A DNA stretch of 64,000 nt from Pseudomonas sp. FP198 (GCF_030687895.1 NZ_CP117452.1:2063501-2127500); one strand, 5' to 3'. Counted from the first letter of the stretch, positions 8,560 through 18,253 are shown. Notes: generated by a model not told the origin, from the letters alone. A program made the numbers and translations.

Positions 8560-8859
8560 CTATATGGCGAGGGCATTGATGACGTGTTCAGGGTCGTTAT
8601 GAATAGCGCGCAACAGAGCTTTCGCGGGACCGGTTGGCTCGCGCCGCCCTTGCTCCCAGTTGCGTAGCGTGCCCAACTGAACGTCGATCAATGCTGCAAA
8701 CTTGGCTTGGGTCAGGCCGGTGGCTTTTCGTATCTCCTTCACCTGCAGCGCATCGACGATGAATTCCCGGAACGGCTGGCGCTCTCCTCGGACAATCTCA
8801 TCCATCTGTTGCACGCTTTCCATCAGCTCATCGAAAAATCTGCTCATGGTTATCTCCAT
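8560..8859 (-). CDS. XRE-family antitoxin (NadS/HigA-like), toxin lost
   Basis: 99 aa (or 95 from the second Met, ATG at 8845-8847, which has the better MSRFFDELMESV start). Residues about 45-90 form an HTH: VKEIRKATGLTQAKFAALID, LGTLRNWEQGRREPTGPAKA. This is the NadS-type antitoxin normally encoded just behind a RelE/HigB-like toxin. Here the upstream frame is a toxin remnant whose stop overlaps this start, so the original toxin-antitoxin operon order is kept. The antitoxin itself looks complete, leaving a probable orphan DNA-binding regulator. Confidence 0.85.
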   Translation of the reverse strand: MEITMSRFFDELMESVQQMDEIVRGERQPFREFIVDALQVKEIRKATGLTQAKFAALIDVQLGTLRNWEQGRREPTGPAKALLRAIHNDPEHVINALAI

Positions 8860-9014
8860 TGCTCGACGATCATTTTCAACGCCTTGCGTTGATCACCCGT
8901 CAAGTCTTGCTGTTCGTTTTTCGGATAGATCATCAGTAAGGCAATCTTTGAGGCCGAGTTGAAGTGATAGTAAATCACCCGGGCAATGCTATAGGACGCA
9001 GTTCCCCTATTCAT
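8850..9014 (-). pseudogene. RelE/HigB-type toxin remnant (C-terminal part only)
   Basis: The frame ends ARVIYYHFNSASKIALLMIY, PKNEQQDLTGDQRKALKMIV, EQWR-stop. This is the typical C-terminal third of RelE-superfamily toxins of the NadT type (RVIYYxxx...YxKNExxDL). The N-terminal half expected before RVIYY, about 60 residues including the RNA-binding strands, is absent: upstream there are only eleven residues from a Met, then the end of the mscS gene 40 bases away. The TAA lies within the antitoxin start region. A deletion fused the toxin tail to the mscS flank. Confidence 0.8.
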
Positions 9015-9054
9015 CTGGAAAGTTGTAACGACAATCTCCAACGTATGCGTGGAC

Positions 9055-10206
9055 TCAGTGTTGCGCCCGAAACGAGGGAGCGCTTTGCGTGGCGGACCTC
9101 TCATTACCTCTGCTGGCCATCCGCTCGACCGCATCCGGCAACGAAGCCACATGCACCGCGCGCGACGGCATGGCGAAGCGCACGCCGATTCTGGCGAACT
9201 CTTCCATCATGCCCAGGTTGATCGCCTGCTGGATGTCCATGTAGACGTTGTAGCTGGGGTCCAGCACGATATAGACCGTTTCGAACTCCAGTGCGCTTTC
9301 GCCGAAACCGCGAAAATGCGCGCGGTCGAAGCGGGTCTTTTCCTGGGCCTTGATGATTTTTTCGACGATGACCGGCACTTGCCGCAGTTGTTCTGTCGAG
9401 CATTCCTGGGGCAGGGCGAATTCGAAGACGATGCGGCGCTCCTGAAGGCGTTTGTAGTTCTGGATGGTGGTGCTGATCATGCCGGCGTTCGCCATGACGA
9501 TCTGCTCGCCACCCAGGCTGCGGATTCGCGTGGTCTTCAGGCCGACATGTTCCACCGTCCCGGCGAGGGAGCCGACGACGATGAAATCGCCGACTTCGAA
9601 AGGTTTGTCCACGGCAATCGACAGCGAAGCGAACAGGTCCCCGAGGATATTCTGCACCGCGAGCGCCACGGCGATGCCGCCCACGCCGAGGCTGGCAACG
9701 AACGCCGTGATGTTCACGCCCAGGTTGGAAAGCATCGCCAGGAGCACCACCGCCCAGAGGAATACTTTCGCACCCCACAGGCTCAGGGTGGCCAAGGCGC
9801 TTTTCTGATGAATGTCGGAGTGGCTGTGGCGGGCGAAATAATGCATCAGCGCCAGGGCGATCGCTCGGTTTGCCCATAATCCCACTTGCAGGGCCGCCAC
9901 CACGAACCAGAGGCTGCTGACTCGACTCAGCCAGCGTTCCGGCAAGTCCAGTACGCCAACGCCGATCAGGATCGAGGCCAGCAATAACAAGGTATTGCTG
10001 GTACTGGACAGTACTTCGACGGCGATGTGGCTGACATAAGCGTCGGGTTTTTGTGCCCGGGCACGCACGTTTTTCAACAGGAAGCCGACGCCAGCCCTGG
10101 CGATGATGAAACTCACCGTCATCACGCTCAGTGCCAGCAGCCAATTGGCAATGGAGATGCCCAGTACCTGGGTGTCGGTAAAAATATCGAGGGAGCTTGA
10201 GTCCAT
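9055..10206 (-). CDS. Small-conductance mechanosensitive channel (MscS family)
   Basis: 383 aa from ATG 10206 (MDSSSLDIFTDTQVLGISIA); the frame is open upstream but reads like non-coding sequence. There are three to five N-terminal membrane helices. The pore/TM3 region is ALATLSLWGAKVFLWAVVLL and FVASLGVGGIAVALAVQNIL, followed by the cytoplasmic beta domain entry DLFASLSIAVDKPFEVGDFI, the MscS signature. Such channels open under hypo-osmotic tension. The gene stands alone; its 3' end abuts the toxin remnant. Confidence 0.93.
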   Translation of the reverse strand: MDSSSLDIFTDTQVLGISIANWLLALSVMTVSFIIARAGVGFLLKNVRARAQKPDAYVSHIAVEVLSSTSNTLLLLASILIGVGVLDLPERWLSRVSSLWFVVAALQVGLWANRAIALALMHYFARHSHSDIHQKSALATLSLWGAKVFLWAVVLLAMLSNLGVNITAFVASLGVGGIAVALAVQNILGDLFASLSIAVDKPFEVGDFIVVGSLAGTVEHVGLKTTRIRSLGGEQIVMANAGMISTTIQNYKRLQERRIVFEFALPQECSTEQLRQVPVIVEKIIKAQEKTRFDRAHFRGFGESALEFETVYIVLDPSYNVYMDIQQAINLGMMEEFARIGVRFAMPSRAVHVASLPDAVERMASRGNERSATQSAPSFRAQH

Positions 10207-10361
10207 GGATGGATCACCTGTGCCATTTCTGTTCAGGTTGTGCCCTGGCCGCACCGGCCGGGCCATGAACCTGGTTAGTTCGCAGATGGCAGAGGCCCGT
10301 TCAATTTTCTTGCCGTCAGCGGCACCGGGCATGGGCCGCTGATCCGACTCAAGCGCCTCTC

Positions 10362-11720
10362 CTAGCGCAACAGATGCACCGCCAGCCCGGCCAGGCCGCA
10401 GGCCAGCAACACCTGGATGACGCCGCGTTTATAGCGGAACAGTGCAATGAACGCCGCGACTGCAAGAATTGCCGATGGCCAGTCCAGTGCTGCATAGAAG
10501 CCCTTGGGCCAGAGCACGTGGTAACCGAAGAAGCAGGCGAGGTTGAGAATCACCCCCACCACCGCCGCGGTGATCGCTGTGAGCGGCGCGGTGAATTTCA
10601 ATTCGTCATGGGTCGATTCCACCAGCGGACCGCCGGCCAGGATGAACAGGAACGAGGGCAGGAAGGTGAACCAGGTCACCAGCGTGGCCGCAACCGCGCC
10701 CGCCAGGAACGCCTGTTCGGGGCCGAACACCTGCGTCACGTAACCCCCGACGAAACCAACGAACGCGACCACCATGATCAACGGTCCCGGAGTGGTTTCG
10801 CCCAGGGCCAGGCCGTCAATCATCTGGGTCGGTGTCAGCCAGCCGAAATGTCCGACGGCGCCTTGATACACGTAGGGCAGAACCGCATAGGCGCCGCCGA
10901 AAGTCAGCAGTGCCGCCTTGGTAAAGAACCAGGCCATCTGCGTCAAGGTTCCTTCCCAACCAAACATCCCGGTCAACAGGCCTATCGGCAGAATCCACAG
11001 CAGCGCCCCGACGATCAGCAGTCGGGCCAGGCGGGTGGCACTGAAACGAGCGTGTTCCGGGGTCGGTGTATCGTCATCGATCAGGGCCGGGCCGAACGAC
11101 TTGTGCCTGGCATCGTGGCCGCCCAGGCTGAATTTTCCCGGTGCCCAGCGACCGCCGAAGTAACCGATGACTGCAGCCCCCAGTACGATTAGCGGGAAGG
11201 GTACGTTGAAGGCGAAGATCGCCGTAAACGACGCGGCGGCGATTGCCCACAGCCAGTTGTTCTTGAGCGCGCGCGAGCCTATCCGGTGCGCGGCATGCAC
11301 GACGATCGCCGTCACGGCGGGCTTGATGCCATAAAAAATGCCGGCCACCACCGGCACTTCGCCAAAGGCGACGTATAGCCAGGATAAGGTGATGAGGATG
11401 AACAGCGAGGGCAGGACAAACAACGCCCCGGCGATTACTCCGCCCCAGGTTCGATGCATCAGCCAGCCGAGGTACGTCGCCAGTTGCTGGGCCTCGGGGC
11501 CGGGCAGCAGCATGCAGTAGTTCAAGGCGTGGAGGAAGCGACGCTCGGAGATCCAGCGCCGACGCTCGACCAATTCCTGGTGCATGATCGAGATCTGGCC
11601 CGCCGGTCCGCCGAAGCTGATGAAACCCAGTTTCAGCCAGAACCAGAAGGCCTCTCGCAGGCTGACGGTCGACGGTCTGGCCTGTACCTGTTCTACAGTG
11701 CTCGGGTTCGGAGTGCTCAT
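10362..11720 (-). CDS. chrA: Chromate efflux transporter ChrA (long, two-domain)
   Basis: 452 aa from ATG 11720. Two homologous halves, each a CHR domain: the first opens FWLKLGFISFGGPAGQI, the second ALLTFGGAYAVLPYVYQGAV. FGGP/FGGA, LLPGPEAQQLATYLGW and ALGETTPGPLIMVVAFVGF are CHR landmarks. Ten to twelve membrane segments. The long form exports chromate by proton motive force (family knowledge); some members carry other oxyanions. An upstream open extension of 69 residues lacks family similarity and was rejected. No chrB regulator adjoins it. Confidence 0.93.
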   Translation of the reverse strand: MSTPNPSTVEQVQARPSTVSLREAFWFWLKLGFISFGGPAGQISIMHQELVERRRWISERRFLHALNYCMLLPGPEAQQLATYLGWLMHRTWGGVIAGALFVLPSLFILITLSWLYVAFGEVPVVAGIFYGIKPAVTAIVVHAAHRIGSRALKNNWLWAIAAASFTAIFAFNVPFPLIVLGAAVIGYFGGRWAPGKFSLGGHDARHKSFGPALIDDDTPTPEHARFSATRLARLLIVGALLWILPIGLLTGMFGWEGTLTQMAWFFTKAALLTFGGAYAVLPYVYQGAVGHFGWLTPTQMIDGLALGETTPGPLIMVVAFVGFVGGYVTQVFGPEQAFLAGAVAATLVTWFTFLPSFLFILAGGPLVESTHDELKFTAPLTAITAAVVGVILNLACFFGYHVLWPKGFYAALDWPSAILAVAAFIALFRYKRGVIQVLLACGLAGLAVHLLR

Positions 11721-11982
11721 GGTCCGCGGGGCCTTGATATAAAGGCCACCTACGTTATGGGGCGAGACACGTTTTAGATAGTCCCCGGTAAGGCTCGCGT
11801 GTAAAAAAAACGCGCCAAGGGGCGGCATCCTTGCCAAATGATAAGGGGGATTTTGGATCCACTGCGCCATCCATCGACTTCGCCCCACCGGCAAATTGCC
11901 GCCCTCCAAGCGGTACGCTAAGCTCACGAATATTAGGGGCTTTGAGCGTTTTGCTCATGCTTTGCCCTCTTCAGGAATTCGC

Positions 11983-13554
11983 TTGCCTATCCCCATCAAC
12001 GATCCGCTCCATGCGCCCGGCGGCACCCTCAAGCGCCTGCCATTGCTCAAGGCTGCGGTGGCGTTTATCGCGACGGTGTGCCTGTGCCTCTGCGGTTTGC
12101 TCTATCTGCAACTGGAGCAATCTCGTCGTCACGACCTGGAGTCGGCGCGGATTGCTTCGGCCAACCTTACCCGTGCCATGGCCCAGCAGGCCCAGGATAC
12201 TTTCCTGCAGGCCGATCTCGTGCTCGGCAGCCTGGCAGACTGGATCCAGATCGATGGCTACGGCCCGGCCGTGCGCACGCGCCTGCAACAGACATTCGCC
12301 CGGCGCGTGTTATCCCTGGAGCAACTGCACGGCCTGTTTCTGTTCGACAAGAGCGGCCAGTGGATCATCACCTCGTTTGAAAAGCTGCACCGGGGATCCG
12401 GTATCGCGGATCGCGAGTATTTCCAGTTTCACCAGGAGAACGCCTCGCTCGTCGCCCATATCGGCCCGGCGATCCGCAGCCGGCAGAATGGCGAATGGAT
12501 CATCCCCGTTTCCCGTCGGCTGAATGACCGCAAAGGCAATTTCCAGGGCGTGCTGCTGGCCGGGATCAAGATGTCGTATTTCGACCAGTTCCTGAAGAGT
12601 TTCAATCTCGATGACCAAGGCGAGATGGCCCTGGCGTTGTCCGATGGGACTTTGCTGGCGCGCCGGCCCTTCGACGAGGCGCTGATTGGTGCGTCCATGG
12701 CGCGGCATCATATTTTCCAGCACGATCCGGCGGTGGGGGCCTCCGGCGATGAGATGATCCGCTCCGACACCGATGATATCGTCAGGCTCTATGGCCATCG
12801 GCATCTGCAAGCCTACCCACTGGTGGTCATTGCCGCGATGTCCGAGTCGGCGATCCTGGCGGGCTGGTATGACCGGGCAGTGCAATCGAGCCTGATCGTG
12901 GCCTTGGTGGTGCTGGGTATCTGTCTGTTTGGCTGGGTATTCGTGCATCAGGTGCGTAACAGCGAGCGGATTGAAGCGGACCTGCGCAAGGCCCAGCAAG
13001 CGCTGGAGCTGATCGCCACTCATGACAGCCTGACCGGACTGGCGAACCGCCGGCTGTTCGAGCGGGCCCTGGGCATCGAGTTCGGCCGAGGCGCCCGCCA
13101 GCGCAGCCCCCTGAGCCTGATCATGCTCGACATCGATTTTTTCAAGCGCTACAACGATACCTACGGGCATGTCGCGGGTGATCATTGCCTGGCGGAGGTC
13201 GCGAAGGTGCTCAAGGACTGCTGTCATCGCAAGGCCGACCTGGCGGTGCGTTATGGTGGCGAAGAGTTTGCTGTCCTGCTGCCCGATACCAACCTGCACG
13301 GCGCCATGGCATTGGCCGAACAGATCCGCCGTCGCGTCATCGACAAGCAGATTACCCATTCGGCTGCCCCCTCCGGCTACCTGACGGTGAGCCTGGGTTG
13401 CCATGCCTTCGTGCCCAGCAGCCTGGACAGTACGGAAGTCTTCATTCAGCGAGCCGATGCGGCGCTGTATCAGGCCAAACACAGCGGTCGCAACTGTGTC
13501 GCGGCGTTGTCCAGGGAAGACTCGTTCGATGCGCTGGAGCGTTCCGATCGCTGA
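11983..13554 (+). CDS. Membrane diguanylate cyclase with periplasmic PDC/Cache sensor
   Basis: 523 aa from a TTG at 11983 preceded by AGGA six bases upstream; an earlier TTG at 11896 is possible. Layout: TM at about residues 20-40 (AAVAFIATVCLCLCGLLYLQ), periplasmic PDC/Cache sensor about 45-300 (DLVLGSLADWIQIDGYG, ISVSRRLNDRKGNFQGVLL region), second TM (SSLIVALVVLGICLFGWVFV), then GGDEF domain about 360-515. The active site is RYGGEEFAVLLP, with DSLTGLANRR and LDIDFFKRYNDTYGHVAGD upstream. GGEEF is catalytically competent; an RxxD inhibitory site is not evident. It should make c-di-GMP in response to a periplasmic ligand. Confidence 0.9.
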   Translation: MPIPINDPLHAPGGTLKRLPLLKAAVAFIATVCLCLCGLLYLQLEQSRRHDLESARIASANLTRAMAQQAQDTFLQADLVLGSLADWIQIDGYGPAVRTRLQQTFARRVLSLEQLHGLFLFDKSGQWIITSFEKLHRGSGIADREYFQFHQENASLVAHIGPAIRSRQNGEWIIPVSRRLNDRKGNFQGVLLAGIKMSYFDQFLKSFNLDDQGEMALALSDGTLLARRPFDEALIGASMARHHIFQHDPAVGASGDEMIRSDTDDIVRLYGHRHLQAYPLVVIAAMSESAILAGWYDRAVQSSLIVALVVLGICLFGWVFVHQVRNSERIEADLRKAQQALELIATHDSLTGLANRRLFERALGIEFGRGARQRSPLSLIMLDIDFFKRYNDTYGHVAGDHCLAEVAKVLKDCCHRKADLAVRYGGEEFAVLLPDTNLHGAMALAEQIRRRVIDKQITHSAAPSGYLTVSLGCHAFVPSSLDSTEVFIQRADAALYQAKHSGRNCVAALSREDSFDALERSDR

Positions 13555-13753
13555 GATTCGTCGGAATCATCGGCGGCGGATCGAGGTCCATTGTTCAACG
13601 CACAGGCGACGCGTAGCCCTTTTCGTCAAACTCTGTAGGCTCGCCAACTGACGCGGCAGCGGCTGCTAAGGTTAAGAAAACCCAAGGGTCGAACGCAGTT
13701 CATGCAGTGAAGTTTGCACGGCGAAGCCAACGCCGAAGGACAGGAGCAGGTCA

Positions 13754-16330
13754 ATGGACACCGCTGCCGATATCCCCCCTGACGTCACGCGTCATACGCC
13801 GATTACCCGTCGCCTGGTGGTGGCGGTCGGCGTGCTGTTCGTAATGGGTGTCCTGATGGCTGTCGCCGCGCTGTTCAACATTGCGCAAAAGCTGGACGCG
13901 GACGACGTGGGCAAGACTCACTTCTACATCGAGCGCGCGCTCGAAAATCGCATCACCGCGTCGAAAAACTACATGGCCAGTTACGCCTACTGGACCACCG
14001 GCTATGAGCGTCTGAACGGCGAGGTCGATGTGCAATGGGCCTATGCCGAACAGAACATCGGCAAGACCCTGTTTACCAACGATGAATACGAAGGGGTGTT
14101 CGTCGTCGACCGTGAACGCACCAAATATGCGGTGGTGCGGGGACAAAATGTCCAGGCAGACGCGACGGCCTACATCGATACACCGCTGAAGGAGCTTGTC
14201 GATCAGCTCCAGGCGCAACCGGACCTGACCAGGCCCATGATCCGCTACACCTTGTTCGAAGGCTGGCCAGCCATCGTCACGGCTTCGGTGATCCTGCCCA
14301 ACGACGAACGTCCTCAGGTCGAGGCCAAGGGGACGTCGGTGCTGCTTTTTGTCGACCAACTGACGCCGGTCAAGCTTCGCAAGGTAGGCAAGAGCTACGG
14401 CCTGAACGAGTTGAATCTGGTGAAAGATATGGCGCTGGCGCCCGGTCAGCCAGCCGTACCGCTGGATAGCACCGGTTACAGCCTGGTATCCCGGCTGGAG
14501 CGGCCAGGCCAGCAATTGCTGTGGTCCCTGGTTCCGCCATTGGGCGGGGCGTTGCTGATCCTGGCGTTGCTCACCGCTTATTTTTTCCGCTATGCCATGC
14601 GTACCGCTCGACAGGTGGATGCCAGCTACGACAGCCTGGAAACCTCAAAGCAGGCGCTCCAGGCGAGCGAGGAGCGCTTCCGTGCCGTGGCGGAGGCGGC
14701 GTCGGACTGGATATGGGAAATCGACAGCCAGCAGCGCATCACCTATCTGTCGGGGCGCTTCAACACCGTTACCGGTTTTTCCGATCAGCAATGGCTGGGA
14801 CAGGACATCGAACAGTTGCTGTATTGCGACACCACGCCGATTGCCTTGTGGCTGGGCAAACTGGTCGAAGAGCAGAATGCCAGCAACCTTCGATGTTCCT
14901 ACCGCGACCATTCCGGACAGTTGCGATTTTGTCGGGTATCGGCGCGGCCGATCTACGACAAGGCCTTGGTAACGGGCTATCGCGGCACCGCCAGCGACAT
15001 CACCGATGAAGTGGCCGCCCATGCCCAGGTCCAGCACCTGTCGATGCACGATGCGCTGACCGGCCTGCCGAATCGCAACAAGTTGGCCCGGCACCTGGAC
15101 GATGCATTGCTTGCCAAGGAGCATTCCGTACCGCTGGCCTTGCTGATGGTGGATCTGGATAACTTCAAGCCGATCAACGATTCACTGGGCCACCCGGCCG
15201 GCGATGCAGTGCTGCTGGAAGTGGCCCAGCGCCTGCGCGACTGCACCCGAGAACACGATCTGGTGGCGCGCCTGGGTGGGGATGAGTTCGTGGTGGTGCT
15301 CAGCGGAGTGGAGCACTCCGCCGAAATCGACCGGTTTTGTGCACGGCTGATCGACAGCCTGCAGCAACCGATCCATTACGAGACCCATTCGTTGCACATT
15401 GGCGCCAGCATCGGCATTGCCGTAAGCCGGCGCCAAGGTTATGTGCCGGGCGAGTTGATCCGTTGCGCCGACATCGCCCTGTACCAGGCCAAATCCGAGG
15501 GCAAGAAGACCTGGTGCTACTTCGCCTCGCACATGAACGATCAGATCCAGCATCGTCGCCAGCTGGAAAGCGACCTTCGCCAGGCATTGAAGAAAAATGA
15601 GTTCGTCCTGCATTTTCAGCCTCGCTATACCGTGGATGGCAAGACCATCGTCGCGGTCGAGGCGCTGGTCCGTTGGCAACATCCGACCCAAGGCTTGCTG
15701 GGCCCCGACGCGTTTATCCCGCTGGCCGAGCAAACCGACCTGATTGTCCCGCTTGGGCGTTGGGTGTTACGCGAGGCCTGCGAAACCGCGTTGACCTGGC
15801 CGGGCGAGCTGATGGTCTCGGTCAACCTCTCGCCTGCGCAATTCGAACGCAGCGATGTGGTCGAGGACGTGCGCCAGGTATTGATCGAAACCCACTTCCC
15901 GGCGAGTCGCCTGGAGCTGGAAATCACCGAGAACGTCATGCTGAACGATGTGGACGGTGCGCTCCAGGTCATGAATGCGCTCAAGGAACTGGGGGTGCGC
16001 CTGAACATGGACGATTTTGGTACCGGCTATTCGTCGCTCGGTTATTTGCGCACCTATCCATTCGATGGCATCAAGATCGACAAGCGCTTCATCGCCTCCA
16101 TGAGCAACAGCAGCAACGACCGCGCCGTGGTCCAGGCGATCATCAACCTGGGCAAGGCCATGGGCCTGACGGTCACCGCCGAAGGTGTCGAAACCCTGGC
16201 CCAACTGGGCACGCTGGGCTCGGATGAATGCCACGAAGTGCAAGGGTATTTTCTCAGCCGCCCCATCGACAAGCAGGCGTTCGCGCATCTGCTGGAGAGC
16301 GCTCCGCCCCTGTCGAAAACCGGCTCCTGA
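13754..16330 (+). CDS. CHASE4-PAS-GGDEF-EAL c-di-GMP turnover protein
   Basis: 858 aa. TM about residues 20-42, periplasmic CHASE4 sensor about 45-250 (ASYAYWTTGYERLNG, EYEGVFVVDRE), TM about 255-280, PAS about 310-420 (AVAEAASDWIWEIDSQQRIT), GGDEF about 430-590 with RLGGDEFVVVLSG, and EAL about 605-850. The EAL domain keeps EALVRWQHP, ENVMLNDVDGA, DDFGTGYSSLGYL, IKIDKRFI and AEGVET, so phosphodiesterase activity is expected. GGDEF also looks intact, so it may be bifunctional. It is read in the same direction as the preceding cyclase but 199 bases apart. Ribosome binding site AGGAGCAGG precedes the ATG. Confidence 0.93.
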   Translation: MDTAADIPPDVTRHTPITRRLVVAVGVLFVMGVLMAVAALFNIAQKLDADDVGKTHFYIERALENRITASKNYMASYAYWTTGYERLNGEVDVQWAYAEQNIGKTLFTNDEYEGVFVVDRERTKYAVVRGQNVQADATAYIDTPLKELVDQLQAQPDLTRPMIRYTLFEGWPAIVTASVILPNDERPQVEAKGTSVLLFVDQLTPVKLRKVGKSYGLNELNLVKDMALAPGQPAVPLDSTGYSLVSRLERPGQQLLWSLVPPLGGALLILALLTAYFFRYAMRTARQVDASYDSLETSKQALQASEERFRAVAEAASDWIWEIDSQQRITYLSGRFNTVTGFSDQQWLGQDIEQLLYCDTTPIALWLGKLVEEQNASNLRCSYRDHSGQLRFCRVSARPIYDKALVTGYRGTASDITDEVAAHAQVQHLSMHDALTGLPNRNKLARHLDDALLAKEHSVPLALLMVDLDNFKPINDSLGHPAGDAVLLEVAQRLRDCTREHDLVARLGGDEFVVVLSGVEHSAEIDRFCARLIDSLQQPIHYETHSLHIGASIGIAVSRRQGYVPGELIRCADIALYQAKSEGKKTWCYFASHMNDQIQHRRQLESDLRQALKKNEFVLHFQPRYTVDGKTIVAVEALVRWQHPTQGLLGPDAFIPLAEQTDLIVPLGRWVLREACETALTWPGELMVSVNLSPAQFERSDVVEDVRQVLIETHFPASRLELEITENVMLNDVDGALQVMNALKELGVRLNMDDFGTGYSSLGYLRTYPFDGIKIDKRFIASMSNSSNDRAVVQAIINLGKAMGLTVTAEGVETLAQLGTLGSDECHEVQGYFLSRPIDKQAFAHLLESAPPLSKTGS

Positions 16331-16400
16331 GCGGTTGTTGCAACCTCCACGGCTTGTCATCGGTCACAGCTAGTACTTTGGTTTTTCGAGTTGTCTGTCC

Positions 16401-17195
16401 ATGAAAAAGCTGCGAATCGCGACCTTCAATATCAACGGCATCCGGGCTCGGCTGCCCAACCTGCTGGAGTGGCTGGAGCGGGAGAAACCCGACATCGCCT
16501 GCTTGCAGGAGTTGAAGGCCGCCGACAAGGATTTCCCGGCGGCGGAGCTTGAGTCGGCCGGGTACGGGTCGATCTGGCACGGCCAGGCTTCCTGGAATGG
16601 CGTTGCGATCCTGGCCCGCGATGCGCAACCGCTTGAGAGTCGGCGCGGCCTGCCGGGCGGAGAGGAAGACAGTCACAGTCGGTATATCGAGGCGGCTGTG
16701 CATGGCGTCCTGGTAGGTTGCCTTTATCTGCCCAACGGCAATCCGCAGCCGGGTCCGAAGTTCGACTACAAGCTGGCCTGGTTCGAGCGGCTGATCGATT
16801 ATGCCCAGGGGCTACAAGCCAGCGATCACCCGGTGGTGTTGGCGGGTGACTACAACGTGGTACCCACTGACTTCGACATCTACAACCCACGCTCGTGGCT
16901 CAAGGATGCCCTGTTGCAGCCGGAAAGCCGCGAGCGGTACCAGCGCCTGCTGGACCAGGGCTGGACGGATGCGTTGCGTCATCTCTACCCGGAGGAGCGG
17001 ATCTATACGTTCTGGGACTATTTCCGCCAGCACTGGCAAAAAAACTCCGGGCTACGTATCGACCACCTGTTGCTCAACCCCGTCGCCAGTGCCTACCTGA
17101 GCGAGGCGGGGGTGGATGCCTGGGTCAGGAACCAGCCACACCCCAGCGACCATGCCCCGACCTGGATTCGTCTGTCTTCGCGCAAGCGCCGTTGA
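16401..17195 (+). CDS. xth: Exodeoxyribonuclease III (Xth family)
   Basis: 264 aa. AP endonuclease/3'-5' exonuclease of base-excision repair. Motifs in order: ATFNINGIRARLPNLLEWL, IACLQELKA (catalytic Glu), GVAILAR, GDYNVVPTDFDIYNP (Asp/Asn), LRIDHLLLNP and PSDHAPTWI (catalytic Asp-His). Length is right for ExoIII. It follows the EAL protein by 70 bases, probably with its own promoter. Confidence 0.95.
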   Translation: MKKLRIATFNINGIRARLPNLLEWLEREKPDIACLQELKAADKDFPAAELESAGYGSIWHGQASWNGVAILARDAQPLESRRGLPGGEEDSHSRYIEAAVHGVLVGCLYLPNGNPQPGPKFDYKLAWFERLIDYAQGLQASDHPVVLAGDYNVVPTDFDIYNPRSWLKDALLQPESRERYQRLLDQGWTDALRHLYPEERIYTFWDYFRQHWQKNSGLRIDHLLLNPVASAYLSEAGVDAWVRNQPHPSDHAPTWIRLSSRKRR

Positions 17196-17294
17196 GGCCG
17201 CCGGATCATTGTCCACCCAGGGGAAATGCCTTATACCTGTGCCAACGGCGGGGTGCCTGCACAAGCCCTGCACCTGAACAGGAAAGGACATCCC

Positions 17295-18122
17295 ATGAAC
17301 CCATCTCGACTGAGTGATTGCGCTCGTTATCTGCGGCGCCTGGGCTTCGACACGGCACCACTCCCGACGCTCGATTCGTTGCGCCAGTTGCAGTGGCGTC
17401 ATACGGCCGAGTTCCCCTTCGAAACCCTCGCGACGCTGCTGGGGCAGCCGGTGCCGATCGACCTCGAGTCGGTGGAACGAAAAATCTTCGAGCAAGGGCG
17501 CGGCGGTTATTGCTACGAGCTCAATCAGCTATTCCTGGCCCTTTTGCAGGACCTGGGCTTCGAGGCTCGCGGCATCACCGGACGAGTAGTGATGAACGCG
17601 CCTGAAGGCGCCTGGACCGCACGCACCCATCGCTTGAGCCTGGTGACGCTTGACGGCGTGCGCTATGTAACCGACGTCGGCTTCGGTGGCATGGTGCCGA
17701 CCGCGCCACTGTTGCTGGACAGTCGCGAGGTCCAGGCCACTCCTCACGAGCCGTACCGCATCGAGACCACTGAAGACGGCTACATGCTGCGCGCCAACGT
17801 AGGGGGCGAATGGCGGCCGATGTACCTGTTCGACCTGCAGCGCCAGGAAGAGATCGATTACATCGTCGGCAATTGGTACGTCTGCAGTCATGCGGATTCC
17901 CCGTTCAAGGACCGGTTGATGGTCGCCCGCACGGGTGACGGTTGGCGCAAGACCCTCAACGGCAACAGCTATGCCGTGCACCAGATCGGGCAGGAAAGTG
18001 GGCGACGCACAATCATGGACGCCGACGAGTTGATCGACCTGCTGGAGACGGAGTTCGGGCTGCGGGTGCCGCCACGGGAACTGCTGCGGCCGGTGCTGGA
18101 AGGACTGATAGCGCGAAGTTGA
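17295..18122 (+). CDS. nhoA: Arylamine N-acetyltransferase
   Basis: 275 aa from ATG 17295, preceded by AGGAAAGGACA. It transfers acetyl from acetyl-CoA to arylamines, hydroxylamines or hydrazines. The Cys-His-Asp triad is visible: Cys73 in RGGYCYELNQLF, His112 in RTHRLSL and Asp127 in VTDVGFGG. The N-terminal opening (YLRRLGFDTAPLPTLDSLRQ) and PFETLATLLG are NAT landmarks. An upstream in-frame ATG at 17226 gives only a poor extension. The gene seems monocistronic. Confidence 0.95.
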   Translation: MNPSRLSDCARYLRRLGFDTAPLPTLDSLRQLQWRHTAEFPFETLATLLGQPVPIDLESVERKIFEQGRGGYCYELNQLFLALLQDLGFEARGITGRVVMNAPEGAWTARTHRLSLVTLDGVRYVTDVGFGGMVPTAPLLLDSREVQATPHEPYRIETTEDGYMLRANVGGEWRPMYLFDLQRQEEIDYIVGNWYVCSHADSPFKDRLMVARTGDGWRKTLNGNSYAVHQIGQESGRRTIMDADELIDLLETEFGLRVPPRELLRPVLEGLIARS

Positions 18123-18173
18123 ATGCAATCTGGTTCGGGATTTGCAACCTGGTCTGTGATCCGTGCGCAACAA

Positions 18174-18185
18174 GTTGTATACAAC
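18174..18185. promoter_or_regulatory. Perfect palindrome, probable GntR-type operator
   Basis: GTTGTATACAAC is a perfect 12-bp dyad 69 bases before the permease start. TTGTATACAA is typical of sites bound by GntR-family regulators controlling purine or amino-acid catabolism. The regulator is not encoded nearby. Confidence 0.55.
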
Positions 18186-18253
18186 TCTATGGACATTTGT
18201 CCTGACTTTTGAATACAGTGTGCGCATAACAAAAACCAGGGAACCCCCGAACC

